Origin: Leuconostoc gelidum subsp. gelidum KCTC 3527
Lineage (GTDB): Bacteria > Bacillota > Bacilli > Lactobacillales > Lactobacillaceae
Reading direction: 5' to 3'
DNA: 64,000 nt
Assembly (NCBI RefSeq): GCF_000166715.1
Contig: NZ_AEMI01000003.1
Location: 1 to 64,000, forward strand
The position numbers and the translations under genes are program-made. The notes below the pieces were generated by a model that did no database searches, was not told the DNA's origin, and was given only the letters and a program-made list of their open reading frames with translations. How positions within the stretch are numbered: position 1 is the first letter of the stretch; each line of letters begins with the position of its first letter. Shown here in pieces: positions 42,042 through 50,686 of the stretch.

Positions 42042-43037
42042 ATGCGCAAAACTTCAATTAAAGATGTTGCTAAAAAAGCAGATGTATCTATTGCAGCAGT
42101 TTCTCAAATTTTAAACAATAAAGGGCAACGATTCTCAAAGCATACAATAGAAAAAGTATTGCAGGCACGCGATGATTTGGGATATGTGCCAAATAGTGCT
42201 GCGCGAAATTTAAAGGGTACATCCAATCGTTTAATTGGTATTATTGTACCATCCTTCCGTATGCCTTTTTTCGCAGATATTATACAAAGTATGCAAGATA
42301 ACGCACCTGCTGATGTGAATCTTGTTTTTCTGGGCTCAACAGATGACAATTTACAAAGTACGATTTATTCATTAGTTGAACGTGGTGCACAGGCGCTTAT
42401 TTTTGGTAAACCGATACCAAATCGTGCAGAAGTGAATGAGTTTTTGAAAAAAAGACACATTCCATACCTTGTGCTTGATCAAAATGCTGATATTAATGCG
42501 CAAGATATGGTTCAAACGAATGAATTTACTGGTGGGAGCTTGGTCGCTAGTCATCTATTATCATTAGGTCATCGAAAAATTGCATTGATTTTACCAAATA
42601 AATTAACTGATAATATGAGACAACGCCGTGCTGGCTTTTTGGATACGTTGTCGACGTCGAATTTATCACCTACTACTATTATAACCACAACACTGTCTAA
42701 ACATGGTGGTTTAGCTGCAGTTCATCAATTAATTCAAAGCGAATCAACAGCAGCTTTTGTCTTAAATGATGAAATGGCAATCGGCGTATTACGCGGATTA
42801 GCTTATCAAAATATTAATGTACCAGCTGACATGTCTATTGTTGGGTATGATGATACAGACTATGCTGAATTTATGATTCCCACGCTTACCACAGTGATGC
42901 AACCAGTTTTAGAGATTGGCAAAGCGGCTTTGAACATGATATTACGACGCCTAGATCACCCGAATTTACCTTTTCAAACAGCTTTTTTTGATGTTAAATT
43001 GGTTGTTAGAGAATCCACGGGGCCGATTAAACGATGA
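42042..43037 (+). CDS. LacI family transcriptional regulator (RbsR-like)
   Basis: The 331-residue protein has the LacI HTH (TSIKDVAKKADVSIAAVSQILNNKG, 3-27), a hinge SNRLIGIIVPS and a periplasmic-binding-like effector domain. It stands between the nupC-hydrolase operon and the rbsK-rpiA operon. Both carry the same 14-bp operator, which I infer to be its target. The effector is probably ribose or a phosphorylated ribose. Confidence 0.9.
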   Translation: MRKTSIKDVAKKADVSIAAVSQILNNKGQRFSKHTIEKVLQARDDLGYVPNSAARNLKGTSNRLIGIIVPSFRMPFFADIIQSMQDNAPADVNLVFLGSTDDNLQSTIYSLVERGAQALIFGKPIPNRAEVNEFLKKRHIPYLVLDQNADINAQDMVQTNEFTGGSLVASHLLSLGHRKIALILPNKLTDNMRQRRAGFLDTLSTSNLSPTTIITTTLSKHGGLAAVHQLIQSESTAAFVLNDEMAIGVLRGLAYQNINVPADMSIVGYDDTDYAEFMIPTLTTVMQPVLEIGKAALNMILRRLDHPNLPFQTAFFDVKLVVRESTGPIKR

Positions 43038-43039
43038 AG

Positions 43040-43071
43040 ACAGTTTCGCTATAAAGTGAAGCTGTTTTTTC
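43040..43071 (+). terminator. Terminator after the LacI-type gene
   Basis: ACAGTTTC and GAAGCTGT form a hairpin followed by a T-run. Confidence 0.75.
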
Positions 43072-43132
43072 TTGACTTTTTTTTCTTGACGACGTAAAAT
43101 AAATATTAACCCTTATTAGTAAAACGTTTAAC
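43072..43132 (+). promoter_or_regulatory. Promoter and operator of the rbsK operon
   Basis: TTGACT (43072-43077) and TAAAAT (43095-43100) are 17 bp apart. The operator GTAAAACGTTTAAC at 43119-43132 starts 18 bp after the -10 box and lies before the rbsK ribosome site. Confidence 0.78.
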
Positions 43133-43159
43133 CTCATTTTATATAAGGAGTTTTTTGAT

Positions 43160-44098
43160 ATGAAAAATAAAGTTGTGATTATTGGCAGCCTCAATATAGA
43201 TACTATTCAAATGGTTGATCGCTTGCCTAAACAAGGGGAAACGATTAGCATTAGCAACCAAGCAAGTAATTTTGGTGGTAAAGGTGCAAATCAAGCTGTT
43301 GCTGCTGCCCGTCAAGGTGCGGATGTGACTTTCATTGGTGCGGTTGGCAATGATGATCGTGGTCGTGCATTTAAGCAATTATTAACAGATGAAGGTATTA
43401 CCACAGATTACATTTTTACTAAAAAACAGCCGACTGGATCGGCTACGATTATGCTAGAGGCCGACGGTCATAATACGATCATGGTTTTTGGTGGCGCCAA
43501 TATGAGTTTAAATGCATCAGATATTGTGCAGGCTCATGATGTGATTGCTGCAGCCGATGTTGTTGTTGCCCAGCTAGAGGTACCAATTGATGCGGTGGCT
43601 AAAGGATTTGAGATTGCTCGTGCATTTGGCGCACTTACAATTCTCAATCCAGCACCTATCACTTCACATTTGAGTGCTGAAATCATGATTAACACAGATT
43701 TAGTGATTCCAAATGAGACTGAGGCGGCTGCCTTAGCGCATGTTACACCAACGACTAATATAGAAGCATTAGGTGAGTTGACCGGCCAATTAAAAAAATT
43801 GGGTATGGTGAATACAATTGTGACTCTCGGTGGCGATGGTGTTTATTACAATGTCAAAGGCAAGACTGGACAGTTACCTATTTTCAAAGTTAAAGCGGTT
43901 GATACGACTGCAGCTGGTGATACGTTTATTGGTACAATCGCTGCAAATATTTCTCAGAGTATGAACGATTTACCAGCAATTATTACTCGAAGTAGCTTTG
44001 CTAGTTCTTTAACGGTTAGTCGTTCGGGTGCAATTGTGTCAATTCCAACAAAAGCAGAAGTTGATGCTGGCCTACAAAATTCCAGTATAGTGAAATGA
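43160..44098 (+). CDS. rbsK: Ribokinase
   Basis: The 312-residue PfkB-family kinase phosphorylates ribose. The signatures are FGGKGANQAVAAARQGA near 38-54 and DTTAAGDTFIG with the catalytic Asp near 252. It processes ribose freed by the nucleoside hydrolases. It is first in an operon with rpiA and a transporter. AAGGAG precedes the ATG. Confidence 0.96.
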   Translation: MKNKVVIIGSLNIDTIQMVDRLPKQGETISISNQASNFGGKGANQAVAAARQGADVTFIGAVGNDDRGRAFKQLLTDEGITTDYIFTKKQPTGSATIMLEADGHNTIMVFGGANMSLNASDIVQAHDVIAAADVVVAQLEVPIDAVAKGFEIARAFGALTILNPAPITSHLSAEIMINTDLVIPNETEAAALAHVTPTTNIEALGELTGQLKKLGMVNTIVTLGGDGVYYNVKGKTGQLPIFKVKAVDTTAAGDTFIGTIAANISQSMNDLPAIITRSSFASSLTVSRSGAIVSIPTKAEVDAGLQNSSIVK

Positions 44099-44106
44099 GG
44101 CCTAAT

Positions 44107-44802
44107 ATGAACATAAAAGATTTGCAAAAAAAACAAGCGGCAGAAGCAGCAATTGAATACATTAAATCAGATATGGTTGTGGGATTAGGTACTGGTTCAA
44201 CTGTTGCTTATTTCCTTGATGCACTAGCAAAATCTGATCGTCGTATTGTTGGTGTGACAACGTCTAAAGTTACAAGTGAACATTGTGCAGCGTTAAAAAT
44301 TCCGATAATTGATATAGATGAAGTTGACCACATTGATGTAACTATTGATGGGGCAGATGAAGTAGATACATATCTTAATGGTATCAAAGGTGGTGGTGCA
44401 GCACTGTTGATGGAAAAAATTGTTGCAAAAAACTCAAAAGAAAATATTTGGATTGTTGATAACAGTAAAGTACATGACACATTAGGTTCATTCCCCTTAC
44501 CCGTAGAGGTGATTCCTTATGGTAGTGGTCAATTACTACGACAATTTGCTGATAAGGGCTTATTTCCTAAGTTACGTCGTAGTCAAGTGAATAATGAACC
44601 TATTATTACTGATGCAGGTCATTATATTATTGATTGTCATATGACTACAATCAATAATCCATACGCGTTGGCTGACTATTTTGAAAGTCAAGTTGGTGTT
44701 GTTGAGCATGGTTTATTTTTAAATATTTGTGATCGGGTGATTATAGGTGGCGAAACAATTCAAATACAAGAACGTCAACAAAATCAGATGGGAATAAAGT
44801 AA
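44107..44802 (+). CDS. rpiA: Ribose-5-phosphate isomerase A
   Basis: The 231-residue enzyme converts ribose-5-phosphate to ribulose-5-phosphate. VGLGTGSTVAYF near 20-31 and DGADEVD and KGGGAALLMEKIVA are family motifs. The ATG at 44095 overlaps the rbsK stop (ATGA); the ATG at 44107 has GAGG six bases before and fits the family start better. It supplies the pentose phosphate/phosphoketolase route. Confidence 0.95.
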   Translation: MNIKDLQKKQAAEAAIEYIKSDMVVGLGTGSTVAYFLDALAKSDRRIVGVTTSKVTSEHCAALKIPIIDIDEVDHIDVTIDGADEVDTYLNGIKGGGAALLMEKIVAKNSKENIWIVDNSKVHDTLGSFPLPVEVIPYGSGQLLRQFADKGLFPKLRRSQVNNEPIITDAGHYIIDCHMTTINNPYALADYFESQVGVVEHGLFLNICDRVIIGGETIQIQERQQNQMGIK

Positions 44803-45725
44803 TGTACCTGATATATATTGGTCTTGCGGTAGTTACGGGTTTAACACTTGCAGCTGAAACCGCACTCAATGCGCAACTGAGTGCGTTGCTTAAATCACCA
44901 ATTATTGCTTGCTTTGTAGCTTATACTGTTGGTACCATCATTTTATTTTGTATGACAATCATGATTGGCGATTTCCAGAAAATTCAAAACCTTTTTTCAG
45001 CCCCAATTTTGCCGTTGACAGGTGGCTTGTTCGGTCTTATTTTCGTTATGAGTTGCATTATACTTTTTCCAAAGATTGGTGCGGTGGAGACAGTTATGTT
45101 GCCAACGTTGGGACAAATTTTATCAGGGATGCTTTTTGAAACAGTTGGCTGGTTCAGTTTGCCAGTAATTAATCTATCAATTTCACGTGTGGGTGGCTTA
45201 TTTATTCTTTTGGTTGGCATTTATGTTGCCATAGTGATGCCTGCTAAGGTCTCTAAACAGGTATCGATGACACCTATACCAATTAAAAAATCAGCGCAAC
45301 TATTAAATCGTATCTGGGCATTTGTCGCTGGCGTTTTGTGTACAGTGCAATCTATTTTGAATGGTCAGCTGGCTAACGATGTTGGTAGTTCAACAGTGAG
45401 TGCCTTTTGGGTATTTTTCATCTGTTTTGTGGTGTTAATTTCTCTGAGACAAAACAGTTTGCATAAGCTATTGATAGGTATTAAGTTAGTGCCTGCTTGG
45501 TTAGCTGGTACTACTGGAGCATTGTTTGTAACGTTCATGTCAATGCTCATTTTACCACTTGGTCCAGGATTGACAGTTAGTATATCAACATTAGGTGTCA
45601 TGGTTGGTGCAGTTCTAGTGCAACAATTTGGTTTATTTCAATCAGTTCGCGAAAATATTTCACGTTATCAAATTATAGGCATCATAACCATGTTATTTGG
45701 TATTATTATAATTAAAATGTTATAA
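44802..45725 (+). CDS. DMT-type transporter of the YdcZ (DUF606) family
   Basis: The 307-residue protein has about ten membrane segments arranged as two repeats (each starting with a stretch like TALNAQLS or SILNGQLA), which is the YdcZ/DMT pattern. It starts inside the rpiA stop (TAATG). Position in the rbsK operon suggests transport of ribose or a related compound; this is an inference. Confidence 0.82.
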   Translation: MYLIYIGLAVVTGLTLAAETALNAQLSALLKSPIIACFVAYTVGTIILFCMTIMIGDFQKIQNLFSAPILPLTGGLFGLIFVMSCIILFPKIGAVETVMLPTLGQILSGMLFETVGWFSLPVINLSISRVGGLFILLVGIYVAIVMPAKVSKQVSMTPIPIKKSAQLLNRIWAFVAGVLCTVQSILNGQLANDVGSSTVSAFWVFFICFVVLISLRQNSLHKLLIGIKLVPAWLAGTTGALFVTFMSMLILPLGPGLTVSISTLGVMVGAVLVQQFGLFQSVRENISRYQIIGIITMLFGIIIIKML

Positions 45726-45726
45726 C

Positions 45727-45757
45727 AAAAAAGATTATCTCTGATAATCTTTTTTTG
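45727..45757 (+). terminator. Terminator after the rbsK operon
   Basis: AAAAAAGATTATC pairs with GATAATCTTTTTT. Confidence 0.9.
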
Positions 45758-45794
45758 TGGGTTAAATTGACTATCAGTACATTTTATTATTTAG

Positions 45795-45823
45795 TTGACA
45801 TTTTAAATTAATAATTATATAAT
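45795..45823 (+). promoter_or_regulatory. Sigma-A promoter of the T-box leader
   Basis: TTGACA and TATAAT are 17 bp apart, a consensus promoter, about 20 bp upstream of the T-box stem I. Confidence 0.88.
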
Positions 45824-45839
45824 CTATTTATTATATAAC

Positions 45840-46110
45840 GTCGAAAAGATAAGTACTTATTAGATTGATTGCATAGAGAGCTAATGATTGGTGAAAATTA
45901 GTATCATGGGAATTTGGAAAATGGTCTTGGAGTTAAAATGATGTGAGCATAGAGTTTGTTAATGTCGTTCGGTTACACCCGTTAAAGTGTCAGAGTATCG
46001 TATTTTTATGCCGTACTTAGTAAGCGTATCATAGTGATTTGATGCGGAAACCGGGTGGTATCACGATTTAATTCGTCCCGCAACTTTGATAAAACAAAGT
46101 TGCGGTTTTT
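45840..46110 (+). promoter_or_regulatory. T-box leader, probably methionine-specific
   Basis: The leader contains the stem I distal pieces AGAGAG and GATTGGTGAAAA, a specifier candidate ATG at 45906-45908, the T-box CGGGTGGTATCACG (46052-46065) with the paired CGTCCCG, and a terminator (CGCAACTTTG with CAAAGTTGCG and T-run, 46079-46110). Uncharged tRNA-Met would stabilise the antiterminator. Its nearest downstream gene encodes a MetQ-like protein, which agrees. Confidence 0.9.
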
Positions 46111-46154
46111 TGTTGTCGTAATGCAGTTTTTAAAAATAGAAGTGGGAGATAGAC

Positions 46155-46235
46155 ATGGGAAATAAAGTGGTGAGTGACCAAGCTATTGCAAAGCGGTTGA
46201 CTAAAGAGAGGGCTGATGTAGTTGCGCTTTTTTAG
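46155..46235 (+). pseudogene. Short ORF between T-box and metQ, probable gene remnant
   Basis: This 26-codon frame starts with ATG behind GGGAGATAGAC and reads GNKVVSDQAIAKRLTKERAD. It looks like the N-terminus of a longer protein cut short by a stop. The original gene is not recognised. It lies where the first gene of the T-box operon would be expected. Confidence 0.45.
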
Positions 46236-46333
46236 TATTGTCAGATGTAAACTATAGATAATCAATTTTAATAGACGGTAGTAAGCGTTTTTCATTGAAA
46301 ATGGTTATCTAGTAAATAATTTTAAGGACTATT

Positions 46334-47194
46334 ATGCTTAGGAAAAAAATAATCATTGCAGTGATAATTGTTATAGCGGTGGCCAGTACTGCCATATTTG
46401 TGTACCAACGTCCAACAGATACGAACGCAAAATCTGAAATAACGGTTGGTGCTATTGGATCTGACGCGCAAACTTGGCAATACATTGCTAAACTATCAGA
46501 AACAAAGGAAAAAAATATTAAAATTGTCGTTAAAAACTTCACTGATGGTGTATCTTTAAACACCGCCACAGCTGAAGGTAAGATAGACGTCAATGCTTTC
46601 CAATCGTATGCTTATTATAATGCTTATAATAAAAGTAACAAAAATAATCAGTTGGCAGCATTAGGGACGACATACCTGGAACCAATGGGTATCTATTCGA
46701 ATAAATATAAAGACATAAGAGATATACCAAATGGTGCGACAATTGCAATTGCTAATAATGCGGCCAACATGTCACGGGGCTTACGTTTATTAGAAAAATC
46801 TGGCTTGATTACGTTGCAGTCTGATTTTGGTAGTTTATCTGGCGTAAATGCGATTAAAAATAATCCACATCATCTCAAATTTAAGGAAATAGATGATACT
46901 ACTGGACCACGTGTATTCAAGGATCCCAATATTGCTGCTGCTTTAATTGGCAACACGATTGCCTTGGAAGGTAAGCTCAATGTTTTAAAGGATACTATTT
47001 TTTACGAAAGAATTAATCAGTCAACAAAAGACAACATCAACATTTTAGCAACTACGGCAAAGGAAAAAAATAATAAAAAATTCAAGCAACTAGTTCAGCT
47101 GTATCATAGTCAAGCTGCTCAAAAATATATTAGTCGCAAGTTTGATAACACAAAAATTGAAGTCAACAAACCAATCAGTTATTTAGCCAATTAA
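46334..47194 (+). CDS. MetQ/NlpA family substrate-binding protein
   Basis: The 286-residue protein has the NlpA fold (TVGAIGSDAQTWQYIA at the mature N-terminus, DGVSLNTATAEGKIDVNAFQSYAY, TYLEPMGIYSNKYKDIRDIPNGATIAIANNAANMSRGLRLLE). It binds methionine or a related amino acid for an ABC importer. The N-terminal hydrophobic segment has no lipobox Cys (AIFVYQRP), so it appears to be anchored by an uncleaved signal. metN and metI are not adjacent, so it must use a transporter elsewhere. A T-box lies about 220 bp upstream. Confidence 0.85.
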   Translation: MLRKKIIIAVIIVIAVASTAIFVYQRPTDTNAKSEITVGAIGSDAQTWQYIAKLSETKEKNIKIVVKNFTDGVSLNTATAEGKIDVNAFQSYAYYNAYNKSNKNNQLAALGTTYLEPMGIYSNKYKDIRDIPNGATIAIANNAANMSRGLRLLEKSGLITLQSDFGSLSGVNAIKNNPHHLKFKEIDDTTGPRVFKDPNIAAALIGNTIALEGKLNVLKDTIFYERINQSTKDNINILATTAKEKNNKKFKQLVQLYHSQAAQKYISRKFDNTKIEVNKPISYLAN

Positions 47195-47570
47195 TTAGCG
47201 TTGCGTTGGCAATTGGCAGAGTAGTTCAGAGGACATGTTTTGATTGATTTGATGTTTATTAACATATATTTTTCCGTTATTTGATGAGATTGTATCACCC
47301 GGCAGTCCAATTACACGTTTAATATATAGTTTTTTAGCAGTTAATTTAGGGTCTTCGGGATATGCATTAAAGACAATGACGTTGCCTCTTTTAATTTTTT
47401 GATTTTTTAAGGAGAGGGGATGCTGATTCCTTTTTAAGGTAGGTGAGACATTGAGGGACCATCAACTCTTATGGTTTGATAGAAATATTTTCTAACCACC
47501 ATAGATACACAGAAAAACCAATAAGTATTGGTAATATTCACGATAAAACTGATTTAAGTGTGCGTTTCAC
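47195..47570 (-). pseudogene. Decayed signal peptidase I gene
   Basis: Joining frames gives a GTG start with GGAG, a basic N-terminus and TM, then RVDGPSM with the catalytic Ser, PTLKRNQ and KLYIKRVIGLPGDTI with the catalytic Lys region, and NGKIYVN. Lesions are an in-frame TGA after about ten codons, a frame shift before RVDGPSM, a two-base shift between SM and PTL, and loss of the C-terminal third. It converges on the MetQ-like gene. Confidence 0.8.
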
Positions 47571-47670
47571 AATAAACTCCTTGAACTTAAGAATGTGTTC
47601 AGTTTCGAATGCTTTATACTTAGCGCAGCATAAATATAAAGCATCATTATCTAATGTATTAATTGCTGCA

Positions 47671-48411
47671 TTAAGCATGCCAAGATGCTATATTATGATT
47701 AACTAAGTAAGTGATGCGTGCTTGAAATTGTTCCAGTGGTTCAATTTCTGGTTGACTTAGCCAAATTGAAATAAAAGCGGTTAATATTTCGATTAAATAG
47801 GCTGTGTCTAGATCGTTCTTTTTGATATCAGGGTTGTACTTTATGAGAAGTGATTGGTATTTGGTATTAATAAAGTGCATCCACACGCCTTTAATGTAAG
47901 GACGTGTGTACAGAATATGTAAGGTTTCTTTTTTATGATAAAGCAGCGGTGCCATATCATTTATAAATATCGAGAGCACACCCTCATGATCAGATAAACG
48001 CTTTTCTACTCTGATTTTAATATCTTGATCAACTTTGTTGATGAGTGTATAGACCAGGTCATCATATGACGGGAAGTGATGTTGTACACGTTCTGCTGAT
48101 ACACCAGATAATTGCTGAATAGTTTTCAAGTTTGGCGCCTCGTCTCGACTAGTTGCCATGCACTTTAAGAAAGATGACAAAATGAGTGTTTCCTCGTGGC
48201 CTGTCGTTGCGTCAATGTCTTTGGCAATAAAATAATTTAATGGTAAATCAAATGTATCAATGATGAGTAACATGATTTCAGTGGATGGATAGCCACGATG
48301 ATTTTCCCAGTTAGATACAGATTGATAGGAAATATAGATCTTTGTGGCAAATTCTTGTTGTGTTAGATTATGCGCTGTACGTAAGTGTTTAATTTGATCC
48401 CCAATAGTCAT
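47671..48411 (-). CDS. Fusion regulator: XRE helix-turn-helix plus TetR-like domain
   Basis: The 246-residue protein has an XRE domain (IGDQIKHLRTAHNLTQQEFATKIYISYQSVSNWE, about 3-37) and then a TetR-type HTH (NLKTIQQLSGVSAERVQHHFPSYDDLVYTLINK, about 90-122) with a helical C-terminus. Two DNA-binding modules in one chain are unusual. The start at 48411 follows GGGG by nine bases. Targets are unknown; the frameshifted cyclase gene is its neighbour. Confidence 0.75.
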   Translation of the reverse strand: MTIGDQIKHLRTAHNLTQQEFATKIYISYQSVSNWENHRGYPSTEIMLLIIDTFDLPLNYFIAKDIDATTGHEETLILSSFLKCMATSRDEAPNLKTIQQLSGVSAERVQHHFPSYDDLVYTLINKVDQDIKIRVEKRLSDHEGVLSIFINDMAPLLYHKKETLHILYTRPYIKGVWMHFINTKYQSLLIKYNPDIKKNDLDTAYLIEILTAFISIWLSQPEIEPLEQFQARITYLVNHNIASWHA

Positions 48412-48563
48412 AATGTTTTTCCCCGTAAAAATTAGTTTAATAATTATATTATACATTAAATATAATAGGATTAAATATAAAATAGTGATATTATGCACAA
48501 TATATAATATTGTACGCATTATAAGGTGAATCTATGTAATTACGAGACAAAATAAAAATGGCT

Positions 48564-49323
48564 TCATTTTAAAATAGCCATTGGTCTGACCCAACCAGCA
48601 GAGGCCTTATAAATATTAATTGGTTGGCAAATAATTGTGAAACCGTCATCGGGTAATAGATCTAGGTTGCCCATTTTTTCCATTTGATAATACGGGATTG
48701 TTGTGCCTGAATAATGACCTTCCCAAATAATAGAGGGGTCTTTTGTTTTAGCAAATTTTTCTGCTGTGAAATTAAAAGGGGCATCCCAACTCCAAGCATC
48801 AGTACCAACTACTTTGACACCACGTTCAGTTAAGTATAATGTGTCCCATACCAACGCCTGAAGATAAGTAGTCATCTGTTCCATAACGGGCACCTGCAGC
48901 AGTATTGACAACAACAATATCGTCAGGTTTTAAAATATGATTAATGCGATTAAGCTCCTGCGCTACTTCACTAGCCGTAATCACATGTCCATTTTCAAAA
49001 TGACGAAAGTCAAATTTTACCCCTTTACCTATAAAGTTTTCTAATGGGATCTCATCAATTGTTGGCATGGGCGAGCCATTGTCCTGTGTTGAATTAAAGT
49101 GATAAGGCGCATCCATATGAGTTCCGGAATGGCTAGTCAGTTTGAGATTTTCTGAAGCCCAGCCCTCTTCATTTTTCAAATTTTTTGTGTTAAGGCCTTT
49201 AAATACACTTGCCATTTGTCTGGCACCTGCTGTGTGGTCACTATATTCAATTTCTGGTTTGGCTTCCTTGGGATCAGACGGAATACCTGCTTTAAGACTC
49301 ACAGATAAATCAATAATTTTCAT
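48564..49323 (-). pseudogene. Cyclase family protein, frameshifted
   Basis: The cyclase/kynurenine-formamidase-like protein has the metal motif HSGTHMDAPYHF. The first frame ends after GVGMGHIILN; the homologous continuation DTLYLTERGVKVVGTDAWSWDAPF is in another frame, so a one- or two-base indel near 48840 breaks it. Both halves otherwise look intact, so the lesion is recent or is a sequencing error. Confidence 0.75.
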
Positions 49324-49449
49324 AAGCATATCCTCTTCAAATTTTATTCTACAATTTACGATGTCTCCATAACTTGAATGTGTTAATGATTATATCATAA
49401 TATTTTGAAGGGTATACTCAGTTTTTCCACTACTTTGTTTCGTCTTTAT

Positions 49450-49548
49450 CACAACAAACAACAAAAGTCACTAACATATTTCAGCACAAATAATGAGTAA
49501 ATATGTGAAAAATTAGGGATTGCAATTTGATAAACTATAATTTGGAGG
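49450..49548 (+). promoter_or_regulatory. Bacteriocin-module promoter repeat, copy A
   Basis: This is the first of three near-identical blocks of about 100 bp. It carries ACATATTT (49474-49481) and AAATATGT (49499-49506) as an inverted pair, then TATAAT with a poor -35 region (TTAGGG), which suggests an activated promoter. Confidence 0.8.
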
Positions 49549-49578
49549 ATAGTAAAGATTGATTTAAAATTCTTAATA

Positions 49579-49923
49579 TTGAGGTCTTTTGTGCTAAACA
49601 AACTGTATTCAGAGTTTTCTACTACAACAAAGCTAGAAATTGACTATTATGTGCCAATAAGTAATATTATTGGGCTAACAGTGAATCAAAAACTTTGTTT
49701 TGTGGACAATCAAAAAGTGACACAACTAATGGTATTAGATGGTGTGGTCAAAAAAATAAGGACTGCCCCTATTGATACTAAAGAAGGATCGTTTTACAGG
49801 TGTGTAGCAAAGTTGACTAGATCGAGGGCACAGCACGAAAAAATAAAGTATGGCATTAATTTGGCGAGTGACAATTATAAAAGGCAAGAAAAATTGGGCT
49901 GCATAGTATATTGGATAAGATGA
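49579..49923 (+). pseudogene. Truncated accessory (LcnD-like) secretion protein
   Basis: The frame aligns only with the last 100 residues of the intact accessory protein at 54432-55808: DYYVPISNIIGLTVNQKL with TYYVPTEQSVGLKQGQM, and APIDTKEGSFYRCVAKL with APVSNKDGSYYQCTAKV. Exporter and N-terminal parts were lost by a deletion fusing promoter copy A to this tail. It may still be translated, but lacks the membrane anchor and coiled coil. Confidence 0.8.
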
Positions 49924-49935
49924 TGGGAGATAGGA

Positions 49936-50196
49936 ATGATTGATAATTATGGGTTTTGCGAATTGAATGAAACAGTTATGGTAGCCATATATGGAGGTGG
50001 TTCAGAATGTATTTCAAGAAATATAAAAGTCTTGAGACTGGAATTAGGATATCAGAGGGCTGAACTGGCAGATATGTTAAATACTAGTTTATCAACAATT
50101 GCTAAATATGAAACAGGTTCTAGAATTCCAGATATTGATACAATTATTCAATTAGCTGATATATTTAATACAAATGTTGATAGTTTAATTTATTAA
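49936..50196 (+). CDS. XRE-type protein with double-glycine-like leader (copy A)
   Basis: The 86-residue protein starts with 21 residues that end CELNETVMVAIYGG, close to a bacteriocin leader (L at -12, M at -7, I at -4, GG at -2/-1). A complete XRE helix-turn-helix follows (NIKVLRLELGYQRAELADMLNTSLSTIAKYETGSRIPDIDTIIQLADIFNTN, about 29-80). GGGAGA precedes the ATG. It occupies the place between accessory gene and peptides, as in the intact copy B. It might be a regulator that the exporter peptidase can cut, or a regulator with a docking tag. Confidence 0.75.
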   Translation: MIDNYGFCELNETVMVAIYGGGSECISRNIKVLRLELGYQRAELADMLNTSLSTIAKYETGSRIPDIDTIIQLADIFNTNVDSLIY

Positions 50197-50355
50197 TTAG
50201 ATTTGGATATATAAATTAGAGATTTTTTTAAAGAAAAATAAATAGATTTTTATTTTTGTAACCTAATATATGTATTTCGGGACAATTTGTCCGAATTTTT
50301 GATTGAATTTTATTGTACAATACAATTATCTTATACAGAAGGAGAAATATATATT

Positions 50356-50502
50356 ATGAATAAATTGTCAGAACAAGAACTTTCACAGATATCCGGAGGA
50401 ATTTGGCCACTAGTTGTAGCAGGGTATCTTGGTTATCAAGCATTTGAACATAGTGATCAAATCGTTGCTGGATGGAATCATGCTGGGAAAAAGCATCTTT
50501 GA
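50356..50502 (+). CDS. Double-glycine bacteriocin-like precursor peptide 1
   Basis: The 48-residue peptide has a leader MNKLSEQELSQISGG (15 residues) and a predicted mature part of 33 residues beginning IWPLVVAGYLGYQAFEH and ending with a basic HAGKKHL. AAGGAGA lies upstream. It contains a G-x-x-G motif and no cysteine, as in class IIb or similar peptides. I do not recognise the mature sequence. The only exporter present for it is the copy B transporter. Confidence 0.8.
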   Translation: MNKLSEQELSQISGGIWPLVVAGYLGYQAFEHSDQIVAGWNHAGKKHL

Positions 50503-50686
50503 TAATAAAATGTTGTATATAAAAAAGTTTTCAAAGATATTTATTGTTATTGGTATGATTCAATTAGTGATGAATATACTGTCCAAGGATGTGTTGGTCG
50601 CTAATTTTGAAAAAGTATTTATTTTTGCAATTTTTGTAAGTATGGTAGAAATGAGGAGTGAACATGTTAAAAATAGAAAATCTTGA
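50480..50686 (+). CDS. Probable immunity protein between two peptides
   Basis: This membrane protein of about 68 residues has hydrophobic stretches (about 19-34 and 44-57) and a charged C-terminus (RSEHVKNRKS). ATG 50480 overlaps the peptide-1 stop; ATG 50510 is also possible. The stop overlaps the next peptide gene. Size, topology and position suit an immunity protein; no named family is recognised. Confidence 0.55.
   Translation: MLGKSIFDNKMLYIKKFSKIFIVIGMIQLVMNILSKDVLVANFEKVFIFAIFVSMVEMRSEHVKNRKS

Noticed and set aside
43139-43378. Minus-strand frame over the rbsK start
   Set aside because: Shadow of the ribokinase gene; no ribosome site.
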